Positions 7,876 to 17,487 of a DNA stretch of 64,000 nucleotides are shown here, piece by piece. The first letter of the stretch is position 1, and each line of letters starts with the position of its first letter. This stretch comes from Legionella shakespearei DSM 23087. Its GTDB lineage: Bacteria; Pseudomonadota; Gammaproteobacteria; Legionellales; Legionellaceae. The notes below the pieces were generated by a model that was not told the origin of the DNA, made no database searches, and worked only from the letters and a program-made list of their open reading frames with translations. The stretch lies in the NCBI RefSeq assembly GCF_000373765.1, contig NZ_KB892386.1, positions 5,308-69,307 of the forward strand, written 5' to 3'. A program made the translations under genes and the position numbers.

Positions 7876-8778
7876 TTATAAATGTTTCTGAGCAAGCAGA
7901 TGACCGAAGATGCCTTGTTTGGGTTTGCCGCTGTCATCCAGCTTATGCAATTGGCCTGGTTTCTCCTTATATTCCAGAATAGACCAGCCACTGTCTTGAT
8001 AAAAATGATAAAGTTCGTTTGTCTCTGCCAGATAGGTAAAATTTTGAGGATAAATATAGGGTTCTGCTTTAATGGGGAAAACCAGAAAATGCGTCCCTCC
8101 TGTCGAGGTTAGGGATTGAAGTTTTGTCAGTAACGGATGAACGCTGGAGTGGTTTAAAAATTGCAGGGTTACTGTGGAATAGATAAAGTCAAAGGACTTA
8201 TCTGTGATGGGAAGAAGTTGATTCAAATCATGAATATGGGTTTCAATGTTTGATAATCGTTCTTGTGCTGCGATATGGCTAATATTTTCAATAGCTTCCT
8301 TATCCTTATCTATACCAACAATTTTGTGTCCGGTTAAGCCAAAAACCAATGGATTTCGACCCGAGCCGCAGCCAACATCCAAAACAGACATTTTTTCCTG
8401 CTTTCTCAGGTATGTTTGATGGATGGTCCATAAGTCATGATGGACAGGTGCCAGGCGATATTTTTTCTCAAAATAGCGATGAGGCTGGCAGCAAAACTGC
8501 AAAGTGGCTTTGAAATCACTGCTTGTCGAGGCAATTTTATGCCATGATGCAGGCGGTATCGCAAGCGTTTGGGATTTGGAGTTTAATGTATGATGTGACA
8601 GCTCATGTCCATGTCCATCGAGAAAAACAAACTCAAGGGTACCTTCATGAACGGTCAAGTGTCCCCATGTACCTTCTTTGGTGCTGTGTTTATCAAGAAA
8701 AAATTGAAGATTTTTTTCACTGCTTAGCTGAATTTGTTTGTACACTTTTAAGTCTTTGATTGCCTGTTGATAATTCAT
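7876..8778 (-). CDS. TehB-like SAM methyltransferase with N-terminal DUF1971 cupin domain
   Basis: 300 residues. The N-terminal about 90 residues (WGHLTVHEGTLEFVF, LAIPPASWHKI, CCQPHRYFEKKY) form the DUF1971 domain found in Haemophilus-type TehB. A class I methyltransferase follows (VLDVGCGSGRNPLVFGLTGH, then FDFIYSTVTLQFL). TehB proteins methylate tellurite and other oxyanions. It starts 3 bp after the DoxX stop. Tellurite resistance is a family-level guess; the true substrate is unknown. Confidence 0.87.
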   Translation of the reverse strand: MNYQQAIKDLKVYKQIQLSSEKNLQFFLDKHSTKEGTWGHLTVHEGTLEFVFLDGHGHELSHHTLNSKSQTLAIPPASWHKIASTSSDFKATLQFCCQPHRYFEKKYRLAPVHHDLWTIHQTYLRKQEKMSVLDVGCGSGRNPLVFGLTGHKIVGIDKDKEAIENISHIAAQERLSNIETHIHDLNQLLPITDKSFDFIYSTVTLQFLNHSSVHPLLTKLQSLTSTGGTHFLVFPIKAEPYIYPQNFTYLAETNELYHFYQDSGWSILEYKEKPGQLHKLDDSGKPKQGIFGHLLAQKHL

Positions 8779-8780
8779 AA

Positions 8781-9290
8781 TTAAACCTGATGTTTTGAAG
8801 AGTTTACTAATCCTAACCGTTTAACCAACATAGTGTCCAATGCCCAACGTCCAGCTCCTACAACCAACAAGTAGCAGGCGCCCATTAACATCGCCCAGTC
8901 GGTTCTTGATTCGTGCATGAAGCTCCAAAAGCCATAGCGATTGAGCTCGTGAACATGAAAAATCCACCAGTCGCTTCCTATCCAGATGGGAATTTTTGTG
9001 GAAAGAAACGCAACCACCATAATGATAATCAAAGGGATGCTGGCAAGACGCGTGAAAAGTCCAAGCAATATCAATGAACCACAAATGAGTTCTACCCAGC
9101 CGACAAAAGGTCCCATGATATCAGGATATGGAATACCGATACCTATAAAGCGACCTGCACCAAGCATATTTGGATATAGTAATTTTTGAATACCTTCTGG
9201 CAAGAAAACCAATCCTACAGATAGACGGATGAATATCACCCAAGGAGAGGCAGAGCTATATAATAGGCGTTGGAATAAGTTTTTATTCAT
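8781..9290 (-). CDS. DoxX-family integral membrane protein
   Basis: 169 residues from ATG 9290 (GGAG eight bases upstream). Four membrane segments; hallmark blocks IRLSVGLVFLPEGIQKL and GPFVGWVELICGSLILLGLFTRLASIP. DoxX proteins act in membrane redox and detoxification complexes, but their role varies. It lies between the amino-acid permease and TehB-like genes in one transcription unit (gaps of 16 and 2 bp). Confidence 0.88.
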   Translation of the reverse strand: MNKNLFQRLLYSSASPWVIFIRLSVGLVFLPEGIQKLLYPNMLGAGRFIGIGIPYPDIMGPFVGWVELICGSLILLGLFTRLASIPLIIIMVVAFLSTKIPIWIGSDWWIFHVHELNRYGFWSFMHESRTDWAMLMGACYLLVVGAGRWALDTMLVKRLGLVNSSKHQV

Positions 9291-9306
9291 TGCAATCAAC
9301 TCCATT

Positions 9307-10611
9307 TCATTGATCTTTTAAGTAGTAACGATGGAAGAGGTGCCAAATTAGTCCCAGCGCAATTAATAACAATCCTGATAGCCAAATGGCCAGAGGCACC
9401 CAGAAAGCTAGAAACAAACAGGAAATAAGACCCGAAACCGCAATGAAATTTGGATACAATCGCTGTTCTTTGGGTAAGTACAGCGCTGATAGATTGGTAA
9501 TCGAGTAATATATCAAAACCGTGAAAGCACTGAAGGACCAGGTAGTTTCAACGCTGCCAAACAAGGTAAGAGACGTAATGACAAGTCCAATCCCAATAAC
9601 CGCAGCAACAGGTGTACGATGCTTACTGGAAACCACTGCAAATGATTCTGGCAAATCCAGATGACGACCCATGGCCAATACCATCCGAGAAAGCCCTAAT
9701 ATGAGATTTAATAATACGCCCAGCATTGCGGTACATGCACCGACAGCGATAAGGGTAACCAGTCCAGGTCGGTTTATGGTACTGGCGGCTATTTCAAGCG
9801 GGGTTGCTCGACTTTCTGTGACGGTTGCCAGTTGGTTTGAACCTACAGTGCCAATGGCAACCAAAGCGACTAAAACATAAATGGCCGCACTTACAACTAA
9901 GGTCAGGATAATGGCTTTGGGGATAGTGTTTTCCGGCTCTTTAACTTCCTCACCCATGGTAGCAATGCGTCCATATCCGGTGTAAGCGACAAACATCAAA
10001 GCAGTTGCATACAAAAAATGACTGAGTCCCTCTTCAGCCGTTTTTGGAAAAAAAGGAGAGAGATTTTGCCCGCCATGTTGTAGTAGGCTGGGGGATCCAT
10101 AAACAACAAATATCACAAGCGATAGCAGTGTAATCGATACAATAACTAGGTTGGTTTTGCTCGAACGCTTGATACCGCTTAACACAATCAAGGTTAAAAC
10201 AACCACAACTGTTACGGCAACAGGAATAATGGAAACTGACCGAAATCCAAACAGGTGCAAAAAATACCCCGCAAAACCCAATGCAGCCGTTGCGGCAGAA
10301 GCTGTTTTGGCACATAAAAACATCCACCCTGCAGTAAATCCTATTGCCGGATGAAGATATCGATAACCATACTCATAAGTTCCACCGCTCACTGGATGGC
10401 TGGCTGCAAGTTGCGCACTCGATAAGGCATTACAGGTTGCAACCAATGCCGCAAGTATAATGGCTAAAATAACTGAGGGGCCTGTTACACCTGCTGCAAT
10501 ACCGATACTGACAAACACACCTGTACCTAGGATGGAACCTAAGCCCATCATTGTTGCACCCAACATGCCAAGATCACGGCGTAGCTCATGATGAATGGTT
10601 TTATTGTTCAT
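9307..10611 (-). CDS. APC-superfamily amino acid permease
   Basis: 434 residues from ATG 10611 (AAGGACG upstream). About twelve membrane helices; the first carries the APC signature GLGSILGTGVFVSIGIAAG. Conserved blocks include SAQLAASHPVSGGTYEYGYRY and YTGYGRIATMGEEVKEPENT. It imports or exchanges amino acids across the inner membrane. First gene of the permease-DoxX-TehB-DUF488 run. Substrate cannot be read from the sequence. Confidence 0.88.
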   Translation of the reverse strand: MNNKTIHHELRRDLGMLGATMMGLGSILGTGVFVSIGIAAGVTGPSVILAIILAALVATCNALSSAQLAASHPVSGGTYEYGYRYLHPAIGFTAGWMFLCAKTASAATAALGFAGYFLHLFGFRSVSIIPVAVTVVVVLTLIVLSGIKRSSKTNLVIVSITLLSLVIFVVYGSPSLLQHGGQNLSPFFPKTAEEGLSHFLYATALMFVAYTGYGRIATMGEEVKEPENTIPKAIILTLVVSAAIYVLVALVAIGTVGSNQLATVTESRATPLEIAASTINRPGLVTLIAVGACTAMLGVLLNLILGLSRMVLAMGRHLDLPESFAVVSSKHRTPVAAVIGIGLVITSLTLFGSVETTWSFSAFTVLIYYSITNLSALYLPKEQRLYPNFIAVSGLISCLFLAFWVPLAIWLSGLLLIALGLIWHLFHRYYLKDQ

Positions 10612-10725
10612 ACATCGTCCTTGTGTAATAGTCGCTTGTTTAACTACGCTAGCGTTTTTAATATACAATCCAAGTCATTTTAAAATTGCTTTGTTTATAG
10701 AGTTGAACAAATACAGTATTCAGGT

Positions 10726-11163
10726 CTATTTATAAAACAACAAGATAAGCATACATGACGTAGCGAACAATGCTACTGATGATAACAATGCAAATCGACT
10801 AAATTTTTGCGTCTGTTGTGCCATGATATGAGCCTCAATTAATGAATCGGAGATCATTTTCTTCATAGATTGAACTGATTCTCGGGTAGATTCTTGTAGT
10901 AATCTAGCCATCGCTTCTTTACTACTAGCTAATGCCACATTGAGAACCTTTTCAGCTTTTTCCTGGGCGTCATTCTTCCATTGAGAGGAAATAGCCTCCA
11001 TTTCCCCTTTAAAGAAAGCCAGCATATCCTGTTGGACCTTTCGGTTTTCTTCAAGCAGCCTTTCGTTCATCGTTTGGAAGATAAGAACCGGATCGTCTTT
11101 CCCCAAGACCACACCATGTTTGACTGCAATGTCTTTGATGGTTTCATTGATTTTATCTGACAT
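10726..11163 (-). CDS. traM: TraM-like conjugal transfer protein
   Basis: 145 residues: long coiled-coil central region and a C-terminal membrane anchor (FALLSSVALFATSCMLILLFYK region). It occupies the traM position behind traK and traL, and RP4 TraM is also about 145 residues. The start shares one base with the traL stop (TAATG). The call rests on gene order and length more than on sequence motifs. Probable role: conjugation efficiency at the inner membrane. Confidence 0.75.
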   Translation of the reverse strand: MSDKINETIKDIAVKHGVVLGKDDPVLIFQTMNERLLEENRKVQQDMLAFFKGEMEAISSQWKNDAQEKAEKVLNVALASSKEAMARLLQESTRESVQSMKKMISDSLIEAHIMAQQTQKFSRFALLSSVALFATSCMLILLFYK

Positions 11164-11888
11164 TAGATCACCATGGCATTATCAATCTGGCTAAATAATT
11201 GATCGCGTATCAGCTTTAATCGTTGCCTGGTCATAATATTTCGCTCAGGGGAATCGATTGCTTCATTAAATGTAATTTTTTGTTGAAGCATATTTGAGAG
11301 ATCATGGCCGAAAGTTTCTTCCTTTAAGTCAGGGATATTGATTATTGCCGCTATTCGGTCTTTTGTTTCTTTGTATACCCTCATTTGCTCAAAAGACCTT
11401 CCTTCGCTCTCAATTTTGCCCCAATAGGGATTTAGCCAAACAACAAAGCGCACATCTTCCGGAAATTGGTTAACCAACTGAGAAAATCCGTTCGTTGTAT
11501 CCAGCAACGCTTGACCACCAGTGATAACGGTATGGATTATGAGCTCATGCCCCAGTTCTTTTAACAAGGTGGGCACCTGATTGGTAAGTAGGTAATGCGA
11601 CAAAGGAACAAATGAACTGGCACCATTATCAATAATCACATCATTTTGCGTGTTTGCAATTTTTTCAATTAAAGCGTCAAAGTGGCGCGGGTTTATTTCA
11701 TCGCCATCCATAATATCCAGGCGCTCGACCTTAAGTGATTTAAAACCATGAAATGTGGCATTAATGGGATCGGTATCAAAACAAAGTAGTGGTTGTTCTT
11801 TGTAGCGTTTGTATTGAGCAGTGGTTGCTGAGACAAAGGATTTGCCTACACCACCTTTGCCTTGCATCGTAATATGTATTTTTGCCAT
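11163..11888 (-). CDS. traL: TraL-like ParA-type ATPase
   Basis: 241 residues, the same length as RP4 TraL. The deviant Walker A GKGGVGKSFVSA lies at residues 11-22 and FDTDPINATFHGFKSL is characteristic of TraL. Further ParA-like blocks: VIIDNGASSFVPL and VVWLNPYWGKIES. The start overlaps the traK stop by one base. RP4 TraL is needed only for normal transfer frequency in some hosts. Confidence 0.88.
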   Translation of the reverse strand: MAKIHITMQGKGGVGKSFVSATTAQYKRYKEQPLLCFDTDPINATFHGFKSLKVERLDIMDGDEINPRHFDALIEKIANTQNDVIIDNGASSFVPLSHYLLTNQVPTLLKELGHELIIHTVITGGQALLDTTNGFSQLVNQFPEDVRFVVWLNPYWGKIESEGRSFEQMRVYKETKDRIAAIINIPDLKEETFGHDLSNMLQQKITFNEAIDSPERNIMTRQRLKLIRDQLFSQIDNAMVI

Positions 11889-12214
11889 TACAAGAGTTCC
11901 TCCGGGTTAGGTATTGGATTAAAAGTAAAACCTTTGATTTCATGTGTTGTTTTACTTTTGCTCTGTTTCTCATCCCTGGTGTTTTCCTGCGCTGACTTAA
12001 TTAACTTAAGTACGTAATGTCTAAATGCTTTATAACCAAATGAAATATGACCTTCATCAGACAAAGTTTCCCAAACAGCTTTCATCGAACATCCCTTATC
12101 AAGGGCTTCTTTAATGTCTTCTTGGAGTGCTATAAATTCAATCTTTGCACTTATTCGCCCGGCCTTTTTTTTTGACTGGCTCTGGATTACTCGTTCGGAA
12201 AGTGGTTTTTTCAT
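11888..12214 (-). CDS. traK: TraK-like oriT-binding protein
   Basis: 108 residues, basic, first gene of traK-L-M, transcribed away from oriT as in RP4. It has a small helical domain (ALDKGCSMKAVWETLSDEGHISFGYKAFRHYVLKLIK). RP4 TraK binds and bends the leading side of oriT; the phased repeats at 12284-12319, just upstream of this gene, are candidate binding sites. Confidence 0.82.
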   Translation of the reverse strand: MKKPLSERVIQSQSKKKAGRISAKIEFIALQEDIKEALDKGCSMKAVWETLSDEGHISFGYKAFRHYVLKLIKSAQENTRDEKQSKSKTTHEIKGFTFNPIPNPEELL

Positions 12215-12283
12215 TCTTCTTTGGAGTCACATTTTTTTATTTAAAAAGTCTAAATCATAATTCGGTTTGGAACAAGGGGAAAA

Positions 12284-12319
12284 GGAATATTCTGGAATTA
12301 TTAGGAACTTATTGGAATA
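12284..12319 (+). repeat. Helically phased GGAA repeats in oriT region
   Basis: GGAAT or GGAAC begins at 12284, 12294, 12304 and 12314, exactly 10 bp apart, with a further ggaac at 12269. Repeats on one face of the helix suit a bending protein, probably TraK. The 12215-12618 interval holds no gene; it contains this array, a 9-bp repeat aaaaagttc (12390 and 12421), and the nick region. Confidence 0.6.
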
Positions 12320-12454
12320 TGATAAGGGAGGTTTTAGCCCTATAAAGGAGCTTTTAAGAATAATTTGGATTTATTTGGTCCTCTGAGCGAAAAAGTTCTA
12401 TAAAAATCGTTGCAAGCTCCAAAAAGTTCCTGCTATGATTCTTAAAAGGGATCT

Positions 12455-12515
12455 AGAAAAGCAGGGCAAGATAGGTGAAGTTAGCTAACCAGCAAGCTGG
12501 CTACCCAACCTCACA
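12455..12515 (-). other. oriT: oriT nick region, IncP (RP4)-like
   Basis: The minus strand reads CTTCACCTATCTTGCCCTGC at 12461-12480, nearly identical to the RP4 nic region as I recall it (CTTCACCTATCCTGCCCGGC). By analogy TraI cuts after TTG, between 12467 and 12466. Beside it are a palindrome (gttagctaac) and a hairpin (ccagc-aa-gctgg), candidates for TraJ binding. The site lies between divergent traK and traJ, as in RP4. Confidence 0.88.
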
Positions 12516-12618
12516 AGTCTTATTCGCACCTTCGGTGCTCAACGAAAACTCTATATTTTAAGGTCAAATCAATACCCAAAGGATTGCATAACCACTTAAT
12601 TAAGAGGTCGGCATCCTT

Positions 12619-12972
12619 ATGGACGAGAAGCTTAAAACACCCACCAGAAAAAATGGTCGCCATCTTCGCGTACCTGTTTTGCCTTCCGAAGAAACTCAGA
12701 TTAAATCGAATGCAGCCACAGCTGGGCTTTCAATTGCCGAGTATTTAAGAAGGATTAGTCTCGGTTATCAAATTCAAAGTAGTGTTGATAAGGATTATGT
12801 GCTGCAACTAGCCAAGATAAATGGAGACTTAGGACGGCTCGGTGGACTGTTAAAACTATGGCTGACTCAGGATAAACGCGTTGCACATTTTGACCTCCAA
12901 ACAGTTAAAACATTATTAAATCGTATTCAAGCTACCCAGGATGCAATGTTGGAAGTGGTGAAAAAATTATGA
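12619..12972 (+). CDS. traJ: TraJ-like oriT-recognition protein
   Basis: 117 residues. RHLRVPVLPSEETQIKSNAATAGLSIAEYLRRISLGY is the ribbon-helix-helix region of TraJ/MobC-like relaxosome proteins. RP4 TraJ binds next to nic and recruits TraI. It is the first gene to the right of oriT and overlaps traI by 4 bp (ATGA). Confidence 0.88.
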   Translation: MDEKLKTPTRKNGRHLRVPVLPSEETQIKSNAATAGLSIAEYLRRISLGYQIQSSVDKDYVLQLAKINGDLGRLGGLLKLWLTQDKRVAHFDLQTVKTLLNRIQATQDAMLEVVKKL

Positions 12973-14858
12973 TTATTCGCCATATTCCCATGAAGAAAAC
13001 AAGGCTTAGTAGTTTTTCAGGTCTTGTTAAATACCTATGTAATCAACAAAATAAACAGGAGCGAGTGGGCAAGGTCAGGTTATCAAACTGTAACAGTATC
13101 GATCCCATTTGGGCTGTTCAAGAGGTTTTGGCTACGCAAGCTAAAAACCAAAGAGCGACTGGAGATAAAACGTATCACATGCTTATTTCTTTTGCTCCAG
13201 GAGAAAACCCTTCGGCTCAAATTTTACAGGAAATTGAAGATACAGTGGCATCATCGATTGGATTTAAAGAACACCAAAGAATCTCAGTTGTTCATCATGA
13301 CACAGACAATCTTCACATTCATGTTGCGATTAATAAAATTCATCCTCAAACCTTTAATATGATTGAACCTTTCAGGGCATATAAGATTTTTGCTGAAGTC
13401 GCATCCAAGCTAGAAATTGAATTAGGTCTTCAAATAACCAATCATCAAACCCGTAAAAACCATTCAGAAAATCTTGCTGACGATATGGAGCATCATTCAG
13501 GTATTGAAAGCTTAATTAATTGGATGAAACGCTATTGTAAGGAAAAAATCGAGGCTGCCAGTAGTTGGAAGGAGATTCATAGTATTTTGACAGAACATGG
13601 GTTGATAATTCGAATTAAAGCCAATGGTTTTGTGTTCTGCAATGTCCAAGGGCTTACTGTTAAAGCAAGTTCAATTTCCAGAATTTTTGCTAAAAAAAAT
13701 CTCGAATCCAAGCTAGGTTCATTCGTACCATCGCACCCAGAAGACGATGGAACTGCATCAAATGTTTATCATTATGAACCATTAAATAAAAAGGTACTTG
13801 GCACCAATCTCTATGCTAAATATCAGCATGAAAAATCACACAATAAAAGTTTCGTTTCAGACAAGCTTAAAAAGTTGCGTGAGGCCAAAACAAAACTTAT
13901 TGAAAAGGCGAAAAAGCGAGGACGAATTAAACGAGCGGCTTTGAAGTTAATGAACCTTTCTGAAGTACAGAAAAAGTACCTCTATCAACATATAAACAAA
14001 ACGCTGCTTAATGAGATTGAGAACATAAGAAAAAATTATGCAAAAGAACGTAGTCAGTTATTAGATTCTTATCAAAACAAAACCTGGGCTGACTGGCTGA
14101 AACAAAAAGCACAAGGCGGTGACCAAAATGCTTTAATGGCAATGCGGTATCGTAATCGTAAAAATAAACATGATTACACCATATCAGGATCAGGCCCTTC
14201 TTTTTCTTCCTCTTTAAATTTTGGACAAATCGACTTGGTTACTAAAGAAGGTACGGAGATTTATAAAAAAGATAACAGTATTATTAGGGACAATGGAAAG
14301 GAAATTATCATTTCTAAAGGCGGGTCTATTCCTGCGCTTAAACGAGCCTTGGAAATGGCAAGGCAGCGCTATGGTGACTGTATTTGTGTGAATGGGTCTC
14401 CATTATTTAAAAAGATTATCTTGCAGATTGTTATTCAATATCAAATGCCAATCACTTTTGCTGATTTGGATTTGGAAAATCAACGTCAAAAACTAAATTT
14501 TGAACAGGAGAAATCCCATGATCAATCAAGAGCAAACCGACAAAGCCATCGAGGAAGAACTTCAGGAGGCCATGAGGCTGCTGGAACAGCCACTGGAAAG
14601 AAAAGGGGTAGCACAAAGCCCAACTCTTTCAGCATTAGACAAGGCTCGCCAGCCAAAGATCACAACAGCTTGCGAAACCTGTCCAAATGCGATCTGGTTC
14701 AGCTCACCGGAAGAGGTCAAGTGTTATTGCCGGATAATGCACATGATCACCTGGAGCGGCAAGGATTCAAATTTGATAACCATGTGCGACGGGAAGTTTC
14801 TCGATTAAAGACAAATAGAAAGCATTACAAGAACCAAATTAAACCAATTTCCTATTGA
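12969..14858 (+). CDS. traI: TraI-like relaxase, MOBP type
   Basis: 629 residues. The three catalytic positions of RP4 TraI fall at the same numbers: Tyr22 (KYLCNQQ), Ser74 (LISFAPGE) and His116 within HHDTDNLHIHVAINKIHP. The N-terminal about 250 residues are the relaxase; then a basic helical region and a low-complexity C-terminus. It nicks oriT and stays covalently linked to the 5' end of the transferred strand. Its last 340 bp also encode another protein in the +1 frame (14518-14808), which may explain the odd composition of the tail. Confidence 0.95.
   Translation: MIIRHIPMKKTRLSSFSGLVKYLCNQQNKQERVGKVRLSNCNSIDPIWAVQEVLATQAKNQRATGDKTYHMLISFAPGENPSAQILQEIEDTVASSIGFKEHQRISVVHHDTDNLHIHVAINKIHPQTFNMIEPFRAYKIFAEVASKLEIELGLQITNHQTRKNHSENLADDMEHHSGIESLINWMKRYCKEKIEAASSWKEIHSILTEHGLIIRIKANGFVFCNVQGLTVKASSISRIFAKKNLESKLGSFVPSHPEDDGTASNVYHYEPLNKKVLGTNLYAKYQHEKSHNKSFVSDKLKKLREAKTKLIEKAKKRGRIKRAALKLMNLSEVQKKYLYQHINKTLLNEIENIRKNYAKERSQLLDSYQNKTWADWLKQKAQGGDQNALMAMRYRNRKNKHDYTISGSGPSFSSSLNFGQIDLVTKEGTEIYKKDNSIIRDNGKEIIISKGGSIPALKRALEMARQRYGDCICVNGSPLFKKIILQIVIQYQMPITFADLDLENQRQKLNFEQEKSHDQSRANRQSHRGRTSGGHEAAGTATGKKRGSTKPNSFSIRQGSPAKDHNSLRNLSKCDLVQLTGRGQVLLPDNAHDHLERQGFKFDNHVRREVSRLKTNRKHYKNQIKPISY
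14518..14808 (+). CDS. Small Cys-containing protein embedded in the 3' end of traI
   Basis: 96 residues read in another frame entirely inside traI. The start at 14518 has GGAG at the right distance. It has an acidic N-terminal helix (EQTDKAIEEELQEAMRLL) and a C-terminal part with CETCPNAIWFS and VKCYCRIMHMITW, a C-x2-C / C-x-C pattern suggesting a metal site. From memory similar small proteins accompany IncP-like relaxases. No function is assigned. Confidence 0.65.
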   Translation: MINQEQTDKAIEEELQEAMRLLEQPLERKGVAQSPTLSALDKARQPKITTACETCPNAIWFSSPEEVKCYCRIMHMITWSGKDSNLITMCDGKFLD

Positions 14859-14907
14859 AAGTTTGAAGTCAATAATTATTCCTCAGACTAAAAATGGTGC
14901 ATTTTTC

Positions 14908-14950
14908 TTGACAATATACCCACCAAGGGTATATACCTATAGGGGTATAT
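14908..14950 (+). promoter_or_regulatory. Copper operon promoter with CsoR operators
   Basis: TTGACA (14908-14913) is followed 17-18 bp later by a TATACC-type -10. Between and over them lies tataccc-accaa-gggtata (14915-14933), and a second similar half-palindrome ends in aggggtata (to 14949). G/C-tract palindromes flanked by TATA are typical of CsoR/RcnR operators. CsoR just downstream would block RNA polymerase until copper binds. Confidence 0.75.
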
Positions 14951-14961
14951 TGGAGAATTAT

Positions 14962-15237
14962 ATGTCAAAACACCCTAAGCATCATGAAGAGTTGTCTCGA
15001 CTTAATAGAGTAACCGGACAACTCGAAGGCATTAAGCGGATGATTGAAGAACAACGCTACTGCGTGGATATCCTTTCTCAGTTACGCGCTGTTCGTAATG
15101 CAGTAAAAACTATTGAATTGGGTGTGCTTGAGCGCCATGTTTTAAACTGCCTTAATGAGGTCGCCTGCCATGGAACTTCTGAGTCGCGTCAGGAAAAAAT
15201 GGATGAGATTATGGCATTACTAAAAAAATACGACTGA
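14962..15237 (+). CDS. csoR: CsoR-family copper-sensing repressor
   Basis: 91 residues from ATG 14962 (GGAG upstream); the frame is open further upstream but that part covers the promoter. All-helical CsoR fold: [24 protein letters not shown]. Metal ligands C34, H59 and C63 have exactly the spacing of the copper(I) set C-H-C of known CsoR proteins. It precedes copA by 5 bp. Confidence 0.9.
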   Translation: MSKHPKHHEELSRLNRVTGQLEGIKRMIEEQRYCVDILSQLRAVRNAVKTIELGVLERHVLNCLNEVACHGTSESRQEKMDEIMALLKKYD

Positions 15238-15242
15238 GGTGG

Positions 15243-17444
15243 ATGATGAATACACAAAACCAGGATGCTAAACACCACAAAGAAGGGCATAGTTGTTGTG
15301 CTCATCAGCATCATCATGCACCTATGTCCCAATTTGAGATAACATCAGATCATGTAATTTACACCTGCCCTATGCATCCACAAATCCGCCAAGACAAACC
15401 AGGAACTTGCCCACTATGTGGTATGGCGCTGGAGCCAGAGCAGGTGAGCATAACAGAACAAAGAAATCCCGAGTATCACAATATGTTCTGGCGTTTTATC
15501 ATTGCATCTATAGCAAGTATTCCAGTCATTTTCTTGAGCATGGGTGAGCGTTGGTTAAGCCCATTAATTCCAATGTCTCTATCGTTATGGACTCAAGCTA
15601 TACTTGCAACGCTGGTGGTTTGGGGCTGTGGTTGGCCTTTCTTTTTAAGAGGATGGCAGTCTCTTCGCACCCATCATCTGAATATGTTTACCCTGATTGC
15701 TTTGGGCACTGGTGTTGCCTGGGGGTATAGCTTGGCAGTCGTTCTTTTTCCACAACTACTTCCCCTGCATATGCAAGGCGATGGCATGATGCCAGTCTAT
15801 TTTGAAGCTGCAGCAGTGATTACGACTTTGGTGCTTTTAGGCCAAGTGTTGGAATTAAAAGCGCGTGAGCGCACCGGAGATGCCATTCGTGCATTGCTTC
15901 ATTTAAGTCCAACAATTGCTCATCGATTAAATGACGGCGAAAATGAGGAGGACATCTCTCTTGATGAAGTAACGGTAGGTAATAGATTGCTGGTACGCCC
16001 TGGTGAAAAAATCCCGGTTGATGGAGAAGTAATTCAAGGTCAAAGTGATGTGGATGAATCCATGCTCACAGGTGAACCTATGCCTGTCGCCAAAGAAGTT
16101 GGCAATACGGTGATTGGTGGGACACTGAATCAACAAGGAAGCCTTGTTATCAAAGCAGCACACATAGGCAAAGACACGTTACTTGCCCGCATTATCTCCC
16201 AAGTCAGTGAGGCCCAACGCAGCCAGGCCCCTATTCAACGCTTGGCAGATGCTGTTTCTGCTTGGTTTGTGCCTATTGTTTTAGCAATCGCATTGATTGC
16301 GTTTCTTGTTTGGTTTTTAGTAGGCCCCTCGCCTTCCTTAAGTTATGGCTTAATCGCTGCCATCTCCGTATTAATCATTGCATGCCCTTGTGCTTTGGGT
16401 CTTGCAACCCCCATGTCCATTATGGTTGGGATAGGAGAAGGCGCACGACGCGGTATTTTAATTAAAAACGCTGCTTCTTTGGAGCAATTAAGAACAATCA
16501 ACACCCTGGTTGTCGATAAAACAGGAACATTGACCCAAGGTCATCCGGCGTTAACCCAAGTTATTCCAATTGCTAGTTGGCAAGAACAGGAGCTTTTGAG
16601 TCTCGCGGCATCTCTTGAGCGTCACAGTGAGCACCCACTAGCCAAAGCACTACGTGATGAAGCGCAAACACGTCAAATTACTTTAAGAGAAGCTACGGAT
16701 TTTATTGCAGTTAGAGGAAAAGGCGCTCAAGCAAAAATCGATGGAAAAAGCGTTGCCATTGGTAATGCACAGTGGCTTTTGGTTCCTGCCGAGCAAATTC
16801 CTGATGCGGCGTTGAAGGCCCAAGAAGAAGGGGCTACTTTGATTTATTTGACAGTTAATAAGCAGTTCGCAGGTGTTTTTGTGGTCGCTGACCGCATTAA
16901 AGAGTCAAGCCACGATGCTGTCGCCACGCTTATCAAAAAAGGTATACAAGTCATTATGCTCACCGGTGATAATGCCATTAATGCCAAAGCAGTAGCTCGA
17001 CAAGTAGGTATTCAAAGGGTTATTGCCGAAGTCTTGCCCGATGAAAAAAGCAATATGATTGCTCAATTGCAACAGGAAGGGCATGTGGTTGCCATGGTTG
17101 GTGATGGGGTGAATGATGCCATTGCCTTGGCAAAAGCCAATATTGGTATTGCGATGGGAACCGGAAGTGATGTAGCAATTGAAAGTGCCGGCATTACCTT
17201 ATTAGCAGGTGATTTAAATAAACTGGTAGAGGCTTATGAATTATCGGTGCATACAGTAAAGAACATCCATCAAAATCTTTTTTTTGCTTTTATTTACAAT
17301 GCGCTGGGCGTGCCCATCGCGGCAGGTGTTCTTTTCCCATTTACAGGCTTATTACTAAATCCTATGATAGCTGGTGCTGCCATGGCATTAAGTTCTGTGT
17401 CGGTGATTGCCAATGCTTTGCGTTTGCGCAAGAAGCTGACATGA
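15243..17444 (+). CDS. copA: Copper-exporting P1B-type ATPase
   Basis: 733 residues. Instead of HMA domains the N-terminus has a His-rich stretch ([10 protein letters not shown]) and a YHS-like metal-binding motif ([20 protein letters not shown]). Core motifs: LTGEPMPV, the ion-pathway CPC in [13 protein letters not shown], phosphorylation site DKTGTLTQG, and [20 protein letters not shown]. It pumps Cu(I) out of the cytoplasm. A second ATG three bases later may be the real start because GAGGTGG touches the first. Confidence 0.94.
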   Translation: MMNTQNQDAKHHKEGHSCCAHQHHHAPMSQFEITSDHVIYTCPMHPQIRQDKPGTCPLCGMALEPEQVSITEQRNPEYHNMFWRFIIASIASIPVIFLSMGERWLSPLIPMSLSLWTQAILATLVVWGCGWPFFLRGWQSLRTHHLNMFTLIALGTGVAWGYSLAVVLFPQLLPLHMQGDGMMPVYFEAAAVITTLVLLGQVLELKARERTGDAIRALLHLSPTIAHRLNDGENEEDISLDEVTVGNRLLVRPGEKIPVDGEVIQGQSDVDESMLTGEPMPVAKEVGNTVIGGTLNQQGSLVIKAAHIGKDTLLARIISQVSEAQRSQAPIQRLADAVSAWFVPIVLAIALIAFLVWFLVGPSPSLSYGLIAAISVLIIACPCALGLATPMSIMVGIGEGARRGILIKNAASLEQLRTINTLVVDKTGTLTQGHPALTQVIPIASWQEQELLSLAASLERHSEHPLAKALRDEAQTRQITLREATDFIAVRGKGAQAKIDGKSVAIGNAQWLLVPAEQIPDAALKAQEEGATLIYLTVNKQFAGVFVVADRIKESSHDAVATLIKKGIQVIMLTGDNAINAKAVARQVGIQRVIAEVLPDEKSNMIAQLQQEGHVVAMVGDGVNDAIALAKANIGIAMGTGSDVAIESAGITLLAGDLNKLVEAYELSVHTVKNIHQNLFFAFIYNALGVPIAAGVLFPFTGLLLNPMIAGAAMALSSVSVIANALRLRKKLT

Positions 17445-17487
17445 TAGGAAAAATAATTAAATTAATTTAATTAATATTAGGGACAGA

